Below are positions 47,001 to 54,725 of a DNA stretch of 64,000 bases, one piece after another (position 1 is the first letter of the stretch; each line of letters starts with the position of its first letter). The notes below the pieces were generated by a model, which was not told the DNA's origin, ran no database searches, and saw nothing but the letters and a program-made list of their open reading frames with translations. A program made the position numbers and the translations under genes. Source of the DNA: Luteirhabdus pelagi. GTDB taxonomy: Bacteria; Bacteroidota; Bacteroidia; Flavobacteriales; Flavobacteriaceae. The stretch lies in NCBI RefSeq assembly GCF_016827595.1, contig NZ_JAECMS010000005.1, forward strand, positions 197,277 to 261,276, given 5' to 3'.

Positions 47001-47773
47001 AATATTAACACATCATTCAACCAAACACGAATAATTCCGGATTTTCCCAATCGCAAATAGGCTCGTTGAGCCGAATCGGATTGTAAAAAGGTTTGGGCAT
47101 AGCTAATACCCGCTCCATATTCATCGTGGTTGCTGAAAAACTGATAAGGTTCCGGATTGTCTTCAGGTGTATACCACGATACATACCCATTACTTCGCGC
47201 ATAGAACGGTTTTTCTGAAACCGCTTTCTCCTCTGGTGGGTAAGGTGTTACCAATCCGCTTTCATTCAGGTTCTCGAAGGCACCGCAATATTCCCATGTA
47301 TCCAGGGCAGGAATAGACCTACTTAATTGCTCGTAACGCTCCCAATCGTTTTCGTATCGCTTTGCTATCGCTTGCAGATAAATTAATGAATTCTTTAGCC
47401 CTTGCGATTCAATACGATCGCTATCCATATTCGTAATAGCATCGCTTAGCGTTTTGCTAAACCCTGAGCCCAGGTAATCTTCAAAAATGTAGGGATTATT
47501 CCAATGGGCAAACAAGTAGTGCTCGTAATTAGGATATTGCTGAAAGCGTGTTAAAAAGTCTTTCTCAGACATCAAATGGCCGTTTTCCATACGGACAATC
47601 TGTTTTAGAATAGCGGTTTCAACATCTTTTTCGAAGCCTGGTGTCATTACCAGTTCTAATGCCTTTTCCCGGTTATTGGACAGCAGTTCCTGCCATATTT
47701 CATCTTGATTCTGAGCGTATAAGCAGGTGTGGAATAGATTAAAAACTATTAGAGCGAAAGATAGGCGTTTCAT
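44027..47773 (-). CDS. DUF3857/transglutaminase-like protein with TPR-like repeats
   Basis: This 1248-residue exported protein starts at the ATG at 47773, whose signal peptide runs MKRLSFALIVF to LYAQ. An upstream ATG would precede it by 16 residues. The N-terminal half contains several TPR-like helical pairs (about 350-640). The central part has the DUF3857 domain. The transglutaminase-like core has Cys in LGDCKDFSTLY, His in DFNHCIIKV and Asp in LTDKYMPYA, so the Cys-His-Asp triad is complete. The C-terminal DUF3858-like beta domain ends VKEVLESRKQFLAYK. It probably acts in the envelope. Proteolysis and peptide crosslinking are both possible. Confidence 0.85.
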   Translation of the reverse strand: MKRLSFALIVFNLFHTCLYAQNQDEIWQELLSNNREKALELVMTPGFEKDVETAILKQIVRMENGHLMSEKDFLTRFQQYPNYEHYLFAHWNNPYIFEDYLGSGFSKTLSDAITNMDSDRIESQGLKNSLIYLQAIAKRYENDWERYEQLSRSIPALDTWEYCGAFENLNESGLVTPYPPEEKAVSEKPFYARSNGYVSWYTPEDNPEPYQFFSNHDEYGAGISYAQTFLQSDSAQRAYLRLGKSGIIRVWLNDVLIFEDTEDVVTEMDAHTIAVNLSKGNNRILVKIASSATTPNFILRVTDEKGYPLSGIQSSIKNKNYKQSTEAAIDVAIKRHPHIAYFEDAPRNTKAERYMADISLFMAYMRNMESDKAKRIILNWLEEYPKSTLLRSALATAYSTSGDEVRRAEISENIVNDDPNYYASLMNKFQDFEELMKLDIETYESTLHNIAEAIDYPYIQDATELFIALRRNNLQEVEKSLDEMISHEALPSSIIPTFADFYSNILSDEAKSITTLEKTLNESFNFEALTYLIYYYKKQDRKDDAIALYQTPLKKLGYDNDILYRYIQLLHEFNQYEKSLAYIDKALQNFPDSFVFQKLKGEALQQLDRNEEAVTCFEKAILRNSGDTGLRKRILDLKKMKDPLEKLKKDDYYEYAKKARNKITTNNYGLNVLLHQIHLLQYENGGGRYRQYEMFEVTSQKGIENIKEYNLGLYGDYTIFKSEIIKEDGSLVPAERSGSSLVFNGLSIGDVVYVTYETNFVKTGRWFKEFIDVHSFGSYHPVVEEEYILLSPNKNLPFTFTNEEVPLERFKQDGLHGYKWTYSNDTGFEVYEDFMPQFTDVAPHVNISTIGSWNDIANWYSDLVRIQVEYDETVEAAFDEIFPNGVSGLSEEEKAKRIYKYVTDDFSYSYVSFKQSGFVPQKPAKTIRTKLGDCKDFSTLYLTLARQAELDANLVLILTSDNGENALVVPSTDFNHCIIKVTIDGKPQYLELTDKYMPYAALPVTLRHAIALEIPYDADPNGKSDLFFLDDVARKSAVMKTKSTMLVTDEETDISLHTSTSGHLSTYYIQMFEEQNEEVLKEDVFEELKTRNDQDYSLQDIKDVTIEEDGTVGYTTDIKWNEKPHSIGSFKTFQIPHFTTPYTQSIVSLEERQYPIDYKQYETADGYEETFMISLEEGKSFIEIPENKSLTFKDHSYSVNYKKVADNKLEVKIKIVPGGSNIEPSEYPGFKEYVKEVLESRKQFLAYK

Positions 47774-47851
47774 GCCCAAAAATATGAGATTCATTGAAGT
47801 AGAATAAAATTTGGTTTTCATTGAGTAGAAACAAAGAAACCAAATTTATAC

Positions 47852-49036
47852 TTATTTCAAAATATTCTTTATCGTATTCGCTCGAGAGCGCATGGTTTCT
47901 TCGTCCCAATTCAACTTGATAAGCATTGAAATAGCTCTTCCCATATATGCATCGCTTTGTGAAAAATCTTTCTGGCAAACTTCTTTCAGCCTATCTTTTA
48001 CCTCAGCAGGCAACTTTCCTAAGCTTTTCTGTTCCAATAGATGTTCCCAACCTCTTACATAGTGCCAATTGTTGGAAAACCAATAGAAACATGCATCGAT
48101 ACCCCCTTCAACCAAAGCACGGTGCGCATTTTCGGCAGCACTTGCTGTAGGAAGATAAAACGTAAGAAATGAATAATTCTCCACACCACCTTCCGGAACA
48201 GTACGAAAGCTTACACCTTCAATTTCTAAAAGCGTCTCTCGAAGTATTTGGTAATTTCGTTTCTGAAGCGAAACAAAATGTTCCAGTTTTCCTAACTGTC
48301 CGAGTCCTACTGCGGCATGCAGTTCTGAAATACGATAATTATAACCCAAGTGCGGATGGGTTTCCGCACCACGATCAGATCCAATGTGGTCGTGACCATG
48401 ATCTTGATAACGATCTGCATTTTCGGCAAACTTTTTTGTATTCGTAACAACAGCGCCGCCTTCACCACAGGTAATGGTTTTTACAAAATCGAAGGAAAAG
48501 CATCCTAAATCGCCATAACTCCCCAATGGGACACCCTCGAAGGAACCACCAATCGCTTGACAGGCATCCTCTAATAAAATAAGATTATGTTTTTCGCAGA
48601 TTGCTTTTAACGAACGAAGATCTGCCATAGAACCACACATGTGGACTGGCATGACACACTTTGTTTTTGGTGTGATAGCCGCTTTCACCGCTTCAGGATC
48701 CAGGGTTAGCGTATCGTCGATATCGACTAAGACCGGGATGGCACCAATTTGAAGAATGGATTCAAAACTCGCTACAAAGGTGAAGGTTGGCATAATAACC
48801 TCATCGCCGGCTCCAATTCCTGCTGAAGCGAGTGCAACGGTTAAAGCAGCGGTGCCACTTGAAACGAGCTGACAGTAATCAGCTTTCATTTTGTGTGCAA
48901 ATGTTTGTTCAAATTCCTTTGCTTTCCAATGGCCATTTCGAAGATTGTCGAAACCATATCGCATAAGAATTCCACTATCTAATACATCATTTACCTGTGT
49001 GCGCTCTTCGTCGCCAAACTGTTCAAATCCGGGCAT
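47852..49036 (-). CDS. DegT/DnrJ/EryC1 family aminotransferase, KdnA-like
   Basis: This is a 394-residue PLP aminotransferase that acts on sugars. PLP Lys lies in FDFVKTITCGEGGAVVTN. The N-terminus MPGFEQFGDEER, SSGTAALTVALASAGIGAGD and VHMCGSM resemble Shewanella KdnA as I recall it (8-amino-3,8-dideoxy-manno-octulosonate synthesis), and HGHDHIGSDRGAE is shared too. That relation is from memory and needs checking. No KdnB or Kdo8N glycosyltransferase gene is adjacent, so a general sugar aminotransferase for surface polysaccharide is the alternative. It has its own -7 box at 49059-49066. Confidence 0.82.
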   Translation of the reverse strand: MPGFEQFGDEERTQVNDVLDSGILMRYGFDNLRNGHWKAKEFEQTFAHKMKADYCQLVSSGTAALTVALASAGIGAGDEVIMPTFTFVASFESILQIGAIPVLVDIDDTLTLDPEAVKAAITPKTKCVMPVHMCGSMADLRSLKAICEKHNLILLEDACQAIGGSFEGVPLGSYGDLGCFSFDFVKTITCGEGGAVVTNTKKFAENADRYQDHGHDHIGSDRGAETHPHLGYNYRISELHAAVGLGQLGKLEHFVSLQKRNYQILRETLLEIEGVSFRTVPEGGVENYSFLTFYLPTASAAENAHRALVEGGIDACFYWFSNNWHYVRGWEHLLEQKSLGKLPAEVKDRLKEVCQKDFSQSDAYMGRAISMLIKLNWDEETMRSRANTIKNILK

Positions 49037-49058
49037 ATAAAATTTTTGAGGGTTTGAA

Positions 49059-49066
49059 CAAAAATA
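49059..49066 (-). promoter_or_regulatory. -7 box before the KdnA-like aminotransferase
   Basis: TATTTTTG on the minus strand matches TAnnTTTG. It is 22 bp before the start codon and 7 bp past the nitroreductase stop, so the two genes can be transcribed separately. Confidence 0.55.
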
Positions 49067-49072
49067 GGAAGT

Positions 49073-49705
49073 TTAGCGTTCAATCACTACCGAATCGACA
49101 CCTCTTCTAACCTTTTTCAAACTAGCGAACATATCGTCCTCTGCTCGATAACCTACTGCCATCACCAATACCGAGCGCAAGCCTTCTTTTTCGAGTTCTA
49201 GGAAAGCATCGTATTTCTTGGGCTCGAAACCTTCAATAGGACAGGCATCAATCTCTTCCATAGCACAGACGGTAAGTAGATTACCAAGAGCGAGATAGGC
49301 CTGTTTTTCCATCCATATTTTGATCTCTTCGGAAGGTTTTTCGGAAAAACTTTCCACTAAAAAGCTTTCAAAGGGATGCAGAATTTCTGAAGGAGTATCA
49401 CGTACTTCCTGTACTTTTTTGAAATAGGAGCGGATATAAGACGAATCGATTTTTTCTTCAACACACAGCACCAGCACATGAGAAGCATCACGTACTTGTT
49501 CTTGGTTCATCGTATGGGACACCAAGGATTCTTTTGTTTCCTGTTCACTTATAACAATAAGCTTTAAGGGTTGAAGCCCATAGCTGGTAGCGGTAAGGTT
49601 AAAAGCATGCTTTAGCGTATCCAACTTTTTTGCTTCCAGTTTCCGGGTCGAATCAAATTTTTTGGTTGCGTAGCGCCATTTGAGTTGTTTCAGAATATCT
49701 GACAT
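49073..49705 (-). CDS. Nitroreductase-family NAD(P)H-dependent oxidoreductase
   Basis: This 210-residue FMN enzyme begins MSDILKQLKWRYATKKFD, and RYATKKFD is the usual N-terminal nitroreductase element. TSYGLQPLKLIVISEQE and the CPIEGFEPKKYD segment belong to the NfsB-like group. It probably reduces quinones, nitroaromatics or flavins in the cytoplasm. An earlier ATG six codons upstream is possible, but the motif begins here. A -7 box TACCTTTG is at 49721-49728 on the minus strand. Confidence 0.87.
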   Translation of the reverse strand: MSDILKQLKWRYATKKFDSTRKLEAKKLDTLKHAFNLTATSYGLQPLKLIVISEQETKESLVSHTMNQEQVRDASHVLVLCVEEKIDSSYIRSYFKKVQEVRDTPSEILHPFESFLVESFSEKPSEEIKIWMEKQAYLALGNLLTVCAMEEIDACPIEGFEPKKYDAFLELEKEGLRSVLVMAVGYRAEDDMFASLKKVRRGVDSVVIER

Positions 49706-49720
49706 GTGTACGATTTTCTG

Positions 49721-49728
49721 CAAAGGTA
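49721..49728 (-). promoter_or_regulatory. -7 box before the nitroreductase gene
   Basis: TACCTTTG on the minus strand matches TAnnTTTG and is 15 bp before the start codon. No well-spaced TTG is visible upstream. Confidence 0.5.
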
Positions 49729-49830
49729 GGGCGTAGCAATGGAAAACATCAGCTTACACCCTTCCAATTCGGTTATGTATCTATAGGTTATGTCTATTAA
49801 ATGTCAGAATTAAAAATGAGGATAAATACT

Positions 49831-49871
49831 TAAAAAAGGCTTTCACAAATTAAAAAAGGCTTGTATATTTG
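49831..49871 (+). promoter_or_regulatory. tRNA-Ser promoter with tandem 12-bp direct repeats
   Basis: The -7 box TATATTTG is at 49864-49871. Two identical 12-mers TAAAAAAGGCTT stand at 49831-49842 and 49851-49862, 20 bp apart, and the second abuts the -7 box. They may mark the -33 region or an upstream regulatory site. Confidence 0.55.
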
Positions 49872-49930
49872 CACCCGCCTACGCAATGTATCCATTGTTT
49901 CGGCGTACAAGCCTGCAAAGGCAACTTAAA

Positions 49931-50015
49931 GGAGAAATGGCAGAGTGGTCGAATGCGGCAGTCTTGAAAACTGTTGAGGGTCACACCTCCGGGGGTTCGA
50001 ATCCCTCTTTCTCCG
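49931..50015 (+). tRNA. tRNA-Ser (anticodon TGA)
   Basis: An 85-base cloverleaf with acceptor stem GGAGAAA / TTTCTCC, discriminator G, anticodon loop CTTGAAA (TGA at 49965-49967), a long variable arm (class II) and T-loop GTTCGAATC. The CCA tail is not encoded. A tyrosine integrase gene starts 240 bp downstream, so this tRNA is the probable attachment site of the island that follows. Confidence 0.97.
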
Positions 50016-50040
50016 CGGAAAGTCCTACAAAAGGCGCTAA

Positions 50041-50080
50041 AAACCCTGTAATCAATTGATTTACAGGGTTTTTTATTTTT
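50041..50080 (+). terminator. Terminator of tRNA-Ser
   Basis: An 11-bp stem AAACCCTGTAA / TTACAGGGTTT with an inner TCAATTGA palindrome as loop is followed by TTTATTTTTTTT. Confidence 0.85.
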
Positions 50081-50151
50081 TTTGATTTCATTTGATATTA
50101 AATAATATCATTCTAAAAGGGGCAAATTCGGTGTCACTTCAGGGTTCCATA

Positions 50152-50241
50152 AAAGTTCCACCAGAAGTATATAACTATTTGAATATAAGTATTTTGAGTT
50201 TATTTTGATGTACTGTTTTTTTAGTACATTGGTGGAACTTT
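50152..50241. repeat. 12-bp inverted repeat upstream of the integrase gene
   Basis: AAAGTTCCACCA (50152-50163) and TGGTGGAACTTT (50230-50241) are perfect inverted copies 66 bp apart, and a further GTTCCA occurs at 50144. A second small inverted repeat, TGTACT / AGTACA, lies at 50209-50228. Integrase arm-type binding sites or the regulatory region of int are the likely roles. Confidence 0.6.
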
Positions 50242-50255
50242 AATCACCAATTATT

Positions 50256-51467
50256 ATGTCACTTGCATTATCACTCCTATTCTATATCAAAAAAAGTAAA
50301 GCGGATCGTAACGGAAAGACCAACATCTACCTAAGAATCACGCTTGGTGGAAAACGTACAGAGTTTAGCATTCATCGAAAAATCCATGTAAATGAATGGA
50401 ACTCCAAAACCCAACAGGCAGTTGGAAGATCTCAAGAAATTGAAGAAATCAATAAGCATCTAAGTGTGTTGAAAAATAATGTTTATTCCATTCAACAAAA
50501 TTTTGAAAGGGAACGCGCATCGTATTCTGCACAAGATTTACGAGATGTTTTACTCGGAAATGATAAATCCAACAAAATGCTTCTAGAGCTTTTCCAGGAA
50601 CATAATGATAAAGTAGATAGTCTGGTAGGAAAGGATTTCGCCGCCGGAACCGCTGAACGTTATCGTACCTGTAAAAACCACGTGGCAGGCTTTATAAAAA
50701 AGGAGTACAACAAAAATGATATTCCCGTTAAGGATGTAGACCATAAATTTATTACAGGTTTGGAATACTACCTCAAAACCACTCGAAAGTGCGCCCACAA
50801 CTCTGCTATAAAATATATTACCAACTTTAAGAAAATTATTCGCATTGCACATGCGAACGATTGGATTGACAAAGATCCTTTCCTTCACTGGAAAGCGAAG
50901 CTCAAAACCGTGGAACGTGAATTTTTAACGGAAGCGGAAATCCAGAAAATTATTGATCTTAATTTTCGCGTACAGCGGCTTGAATACGTGAGGGATATCT
51001 TCATATTCTGCTGCTTTACTGGATTGGCCTATGCCGATGTAAAAAAGCTCTCCTACAATGATATTGTTGTTGGAATGGATGGTGAAGAATGGATAAAAAC
51101 CAAACGGACTAAAACCGATACGCGGAGTAATATCCCAATACTTCCTATCGCTAAAATGATAATGGATAAGTACAAGGATAGTGAGCAGTTGAAGGAAAAA
51201 AACTTGGTGCTTCCTGTATTGAGCAACCAAAAAATGAACTCTTATATAAAGGAGATTGCGGATCGGGCAGGAATAATGAAGAACCTAACCTTCCATCTCG
51301 CGCGACATACCTTCGCTACTACTGTAACCTTGAGCAACGGCGTACCTATAGAATCGGTAAGCAAAATGCTTGGGCATACCAACTTAAAAACGACCCAACA
51401 TTACGCAAAAATTTTGGATATGAAGGTAGGACGCGATATGGCAATTTTAAAGTCGAAATTTAAATAA
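50256..51467 (+). CDS. Tyrosine-type site-specific integrase of a genomic island
   Basis: This 403-residue recombinase has an arm-type/SAM-like N-terminal region and a catalytic C-terminus. Visible active-site parts are His347-x-x-Arg350 in HLARHTFAT, a later His in MLGHTNLKTTQ and nucleophile Tyr383 in HYAKI. The first catalytic Arg region reads CFTGLAYADVKKL, so the usual Arg is replaced. The same loss is known in Bacteroidota integrases such as IntDOT. Its position 240 bp after tRNA-Ser and before accessory genes points to tRNA-targeted integration. The left attachment site should lie between the tRNA end and this gene. No right-hand copy is in the window. Confidence 0.93.
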   Translation: MSLALSLLFYIKKSKADRNGKTNIYLRITLGGKRTEFSIHRKIHVNEWNSKTQQAVGRSQEIEEINKHLSVLKNNVYSIQQNFERERASYSAQDLRDVLLGNDKSNKMLLELFQEHNDKVDSLVGKDFAAGTAERYRTCKNHVAGFIKKEYNKNDIPVKDVDHKFITGLEYYLKTTRKCAHNSAIKYITNFKKIIRIAHANDWIDKDPFLHWKAKLKTVEREFLTEAEIQKIIDLNFRVQRLEYVRDIFIFCCFTGLAYADVKKLSYNDIVVGMDGEEWIKTKRTKTDTRSNIPILPIAKMIMDKYKDSEQLKEKNLVLPVLSNQKMNSYIKEIADRAGIMKNLTFHLARHTFATTVTLSNGVPIESVSKMLGHTNLKTTQHYAKILDMKVGRDMAILKSKFK

Positions 51468-51609
51468 TTAGTCAATCTTGATTTCCAATAACTCTAATAG
51501 AAAATGTAACCAAATAAAAGTTTTCGCTTATTTTATTCTTCACCGTCTGAATGAATTCATATAAGTTATCTCTTCAATGCTTTGGATCATATAAACGATA
51601 TAAAAGATA

Positions 51610-52212
51610 TCATTCACTCTGTTCTCCATGATACTCACTTTCATAATAGCCATCATATTCAAAGAATTTAAGCCCCCCATATATTGCAAGAGCTCCTATC
51701 GCAATTCTTCCTAAATCTCTCCAACTATTTTGACGTTTAATCTCCTCTGCTTTTTGATAAGCATTATTTAGCAAAGATCTAATGAGATTAAGTTGACTGT
51801 CTAAGTTTCTCTGTGTTCCGTCAAGTGATATATACTGAGTAATTGAGGGTATAAAAGTTCCTACATTAGTTCCTTCTTGAACAAATACTACTACTGGTTT
51901 CGAATTTGCAAATGCCATTCCAGTCTCTGTATGGATCATTTCTGAAATTGTATTTGATGATTTTCCATTATTGTTATCTCTTGAAAAGTAACGTGGAGTT
52001 GCAATAACTACAACAAAATCAGATTTTTCAATATTATCTTTCATTAAAGTCACTGGATTGTCAGTTGAAGCATCGTGTAAACCAACTGTACCAAAAGGCA
52101 AGATTTGATGATAATGAAGAATATTCGACACAAAATCAACGAATTTTTCATCCTCTCTTCTCAAGCTACAACTAATAAATGCTTTGGCTATGTATTTTAT
52201 ATTGTTTTCCAT
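51610..52212 (-). CDS. TIR-like domain protein with C-terminal membrane segment
   Basis: This 200-residue protein has an N-terminal Rossmann-like domain of TIR or SEFIR type. Strand A is AKAFISCSLRRED (residues 10-22), a further strand is SDFVVVIATPRY, and SEMIHTETGMAFANSKPVVV carries candidate catalytic Glu91 or Glu96. A single hydrophobic segment at 168-185 (GRIAIGALAIYGGLKFF) suggests membrane anchoring near the C-terminus. TIR proteins in defence systems usually cleave NAD+ or signal by cyclic nucleotides. The catalytic Glu is not certain. It lies 80 bp downstream of the HD/Hsp90-like gene on the same strand and is probably its effector. Confidence 0.6.
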   Translation of the reverse strand: MENNIKYIAKAFISCSLRREDEKFVDFVSNILHYHQILPFGTVGLHDASTDNPVTLMKDNIEKSDFVVVIATPRYFSRDNNNGKSSNTISEMIHTETGMAFANSKPVVVFVQEGTNVGTFIPSITQYISLDGTQRNLDSQLNLIRSLLNNAYQKAEEIKRQNSWRDLGRIAIGALAIYGGLKFFEYDGYYESEYHGEQSE

Positions 52213-52236
52213 TAAGATTAAAATTATTACCGGTTG

Positions 52237-52265
52237 GCTATGCGCAGTGTTCCGCAGGGCATAGC
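52237..52265. repeat. Hairpin in the spacer before the TIR-like gene
   Basis: GCTATGC (52237-52243) pairs with GCATAGC (52259-52265), and an inner TGCG / CGCA can extend it with shift. G+C here is well above the flanking genes. No poly-T follows on the minus strand, so it is a poor terminator and may be a mobile or boundary element. Confidence 0.5.
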
Positions 52266-52292
52266 TTATAGGTATTGTTATGTTATCGTGTT

Positions 52293-54710
52293 TTATTTCA
52301 ATTCATTTAGAGCTCTTTTGAAATTTTCGCTACTGTTTGAGCTATTGAATATTTCAAATAGCTTGTTCCAATATTCTATTTCAACGGAATCCTTAATATG
52401 TTGACAAACAATATGTGCTAATTGCTCCTCAAAATCAGTCCATTTCTCACTTATTATTATTTCTGTTCTTGGAGAGTTCAAGTCTAAGTCTCGATTCCCG
52501 CAAACATCGATTACGATTATTAGCGGAAATGGCCAATTAATTTTCACTTGATTGTTTTTCATTCTCCATCTTTCTGGAAATAGACTTGAAGGAATTTCAA
52601 TGCCATGTAAAGAAATTTTAGAATTTGAACTTGCCAATTTACTGTACGAATCATCTGTTCGAATATCTCCATTATCACTAATTGTGATTGTCTTGGATGA
52701 TTCTTTTATAGAGTTAACATCAATTTTAAGTTCTCGTTCTAAGGTATAAGATTCTCCTTCTATTTCAACATCTCTAGAGTTCAATTCAATTCTTTCAACA
52801 GGCTTATTTTTACTTTCTAAAATAGCAACAGTTGCAGATCCTACCAAACCTATATCATTTCTATCAATAGGAATATCTATAAATTTAATATTCTCATTTC
52901 CTTGCCAAGTATAATCTTTAAGAGAGTATGAAGTTATTTCCTTAAAGCTATTTTCGTCTCTTTTCTTGCTATGAGATTGCGTTTCAATGCTTATTTGAAA
53001 TGGTGGATTTGGGATAACATTTTCAACATTCTCAATAAACTCATTTTCTGTCATTCTTTCCCATGGATTATGACTTTTTCGCAGGATTAATCGAGTTGAT
53101 GTTCCTGGTATTTCACGTGTTCCAGATTTTATCCAAAATATACTTTCTTGGCCTTCAACAGTAATGTTCAATGCGTCGCTTGATTTGTGAGGCCCATATA
53201 CTCTTTTCGTGTCTACAATTAAAACATCTGAAATCATGAAGGATGAGAGAATGCCTATACCAAATCTAGATGTGGGTGAAAATGCCGCATTGGATTCAGC
53301 TTTTAGACTGTAAAAATCTTTAGACTTATAAAACGATGAGCCAATTTTGGAATAATAATTATCTATAATGTACTCATCCATTCCTGTTCCGTTGTCTATT
53401 ACTTCAAGAATATCTTCCTCATTTTCAGTGTAATATTTGACAATAATTCTGGGCTCATATAAATTACCCCATTTTTCCTCTTGTGCTTTACGAAGTAAGC
53501 AGGCATCAATTGAGTTTTGCAACAGTTCTCTTAATGCGACTTCAGGATTTCCATAAAGTTTTGTACCCATTAAAAGTTCAATTACTTGAGTCTTGCTTAA
53601 ATTGAATTTAGTGTCTTTATAGATGTAAACCGGTCTGTTTTTGATATCTGTTTTTGTTCTTATTTTTTCCCTATTTACTTTGAGAGGCAACCTGATTTGT
53701 AGGTTTCTATCTTGTGTTGCATGAAACTCGTTTAGTGTGGAGATGATGTTATTTGCCAAACTTAGTTCATGGTCAATCATAGAACAGAATTCATGTATCG
53801 ATGACTCCACAACTGGATGCGTACATTTAGCACTAAATTGAATTAAATCAGGATTAATATCCCAAGCTTCTATTGCTCTATGTTTGTTCCATTCTTTAAT
53901 TGAAATAGGATCTCTAACATATAAATGTGAGAAAAGAACTGAAGGAGTTCGTTTTCCATCGAAATCTATAATATCAGCTAACCTTAAAATCACACCGACA
54001 AGTGGTAAACAAGCATAAATTCCTGAACCACAAAGTAGGTTTTTGTCTAAATCCAATAGATTTAACGCGTCTTCATTGTGGCTGTAGCATATTTGGGCTA
54101 ATTCAACGGTTAAGTCAGTATCTCTAAATCTAATTTTCTCCGACCAATCTTTCTCAATTATATCTCTTGCTCTTTCGGCATGGGTTTGACGGATATATTC
54201 AGTAATGAGATATGATTTTATCGTGTCTGCTTGTGAAAGATTTCCTTTAGATATTAAATCTTTTAATCTTTTTCCATCTTCTGGTCTAGAATTGAAAAAT
54301 CTTTTGAAATCATTAAATGTGTTTTGCTCATTCTCTTCTATTATCGGTTCGATATCCCAAACTTTCTTCCACACCAAAACCTCTTTTTCATCAGGAGCCA
54401 TTCCAATGTCATGAAAAAATGCACTGATAATGAGTAATAATAACTCAGGACTAGTGAGTTCATTAATTGATTCTTTAGGAACCAATCGCTCCATTAAGTT
54501 TAAAACTCTAAAAAGATGGTCGCCATCATGAAGGGTAAATTCCCCCATGTGTCTTACAATTGTCTTGGTCCTTTGAAAAGCATATGAAGCACAATCTTCT
54601 ACTAATGATATTGCAGCAGTGTCTTTATCTGAACATTTTTTATTTAGAACTCTAAATAATTCACTTTTATGGAGTCTAGGTAAAAACTCGTCTTTATAAT
54701 CATCATTCAT
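52293..54710 (-). CDS. HD phosphohydrolase-like domain fused to Hsp90-type (Bergerat) ATPase
   Basis: This 805-residue protein has two recognisable parts. The first is an HD-type helical domain (about 50-260): HDGDH at 61-65, FFHDIG with His100-Asp101 and LADIIDFD with Asp246. The second is an Hsp90/histidine-kinase-like ATPase (about 375-500): N box RELLQNSIDAC (394-404), DNGTGMDEY (439-447) and SRFGIGILSSFM (481-492). The C-terminal third (500-805) is not recognised. HD-Hsp90 fusions have been proposed in conflict systems (the HD-CE type, as I recall). It lies 15 bp after an OLD-family gene and 80 bp before a TIR-like gene, which suggests one immune module with this as sensor or switch. Confidence 0.72.
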   Translation of the reverse strand: MNDDYKDEFLPRLHKSELFRVLNKKCSDKDTAAISLVEDCASYAFQRTKTIVRHMGEFTLHDGDHLFRVLNLMERLVPKESINELTSPELLLLIISAFFHDIGMAPDEKEVLVWKKVWDIEPIIEENEQNTFNDFKRFFNSRPEDGKRLKDLISKGNLSQADTIKSYLITEYIRQTHAERARDIIEKDWSEKIRFRDTDLTVELAQICYSHNEDALNLLDLDKNLLCGSGIYACLPLVGVILRLADIIDFDGKRTPSVLFSHLYVRDPISIKEWNKHRAIEAWDINPDLIQFSAKCTHPVVESSIHEFCSMIDHELSLANNIISTLNEFHATQDRNLQIRLPLKVNREKIRTKTDIKNRPVYIYKDTKFNLSKTQVIELLMGTKLYGNPEVALRELLQNSIDACLLRKAQEEKWGNLYEPRIIVKYYTENEEDILEVIDNGTGMDEYIIDNYYSKIGSSFYKSKDFYSLKAESNAAFSPTSRFGIGILSSFMISDVLIVDTKRVYGPHKSSDALNITVEGQESIFWIKSGTREIPGTSTRLILRKSHNPWERMTENEFIENVENVIPNPPFQISIETQSHSKKRDENSFKEITSYSLKDYTWQGNENIKFIDIPIDRNDIGLVGSATVAILESKNKPVERIELNSRDVEIEGESYTLERELKIDVNSIKESSKTITISDNGDIRTDDSYSKLASSNSKISLHGIEIPSSLFPERWRMKNNQVKINWPFPLIIVIDVCGNRDLDLNSPRTEIIISEKWTDFEEQLAHIVCQHIKDSVEIEYWNKLFEIFNSSNSSENFKRALNELK

Positions 54711-54725
54711 TTAATAGAGTGTTTT

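Noticed and set aside
52213-52292. Integron attC site in the spacer before the TIR-like gene
   Set aside because: The 7-base core does not fit GTTRRRY/RYYYAAC on either strand and no integron integrase is present.
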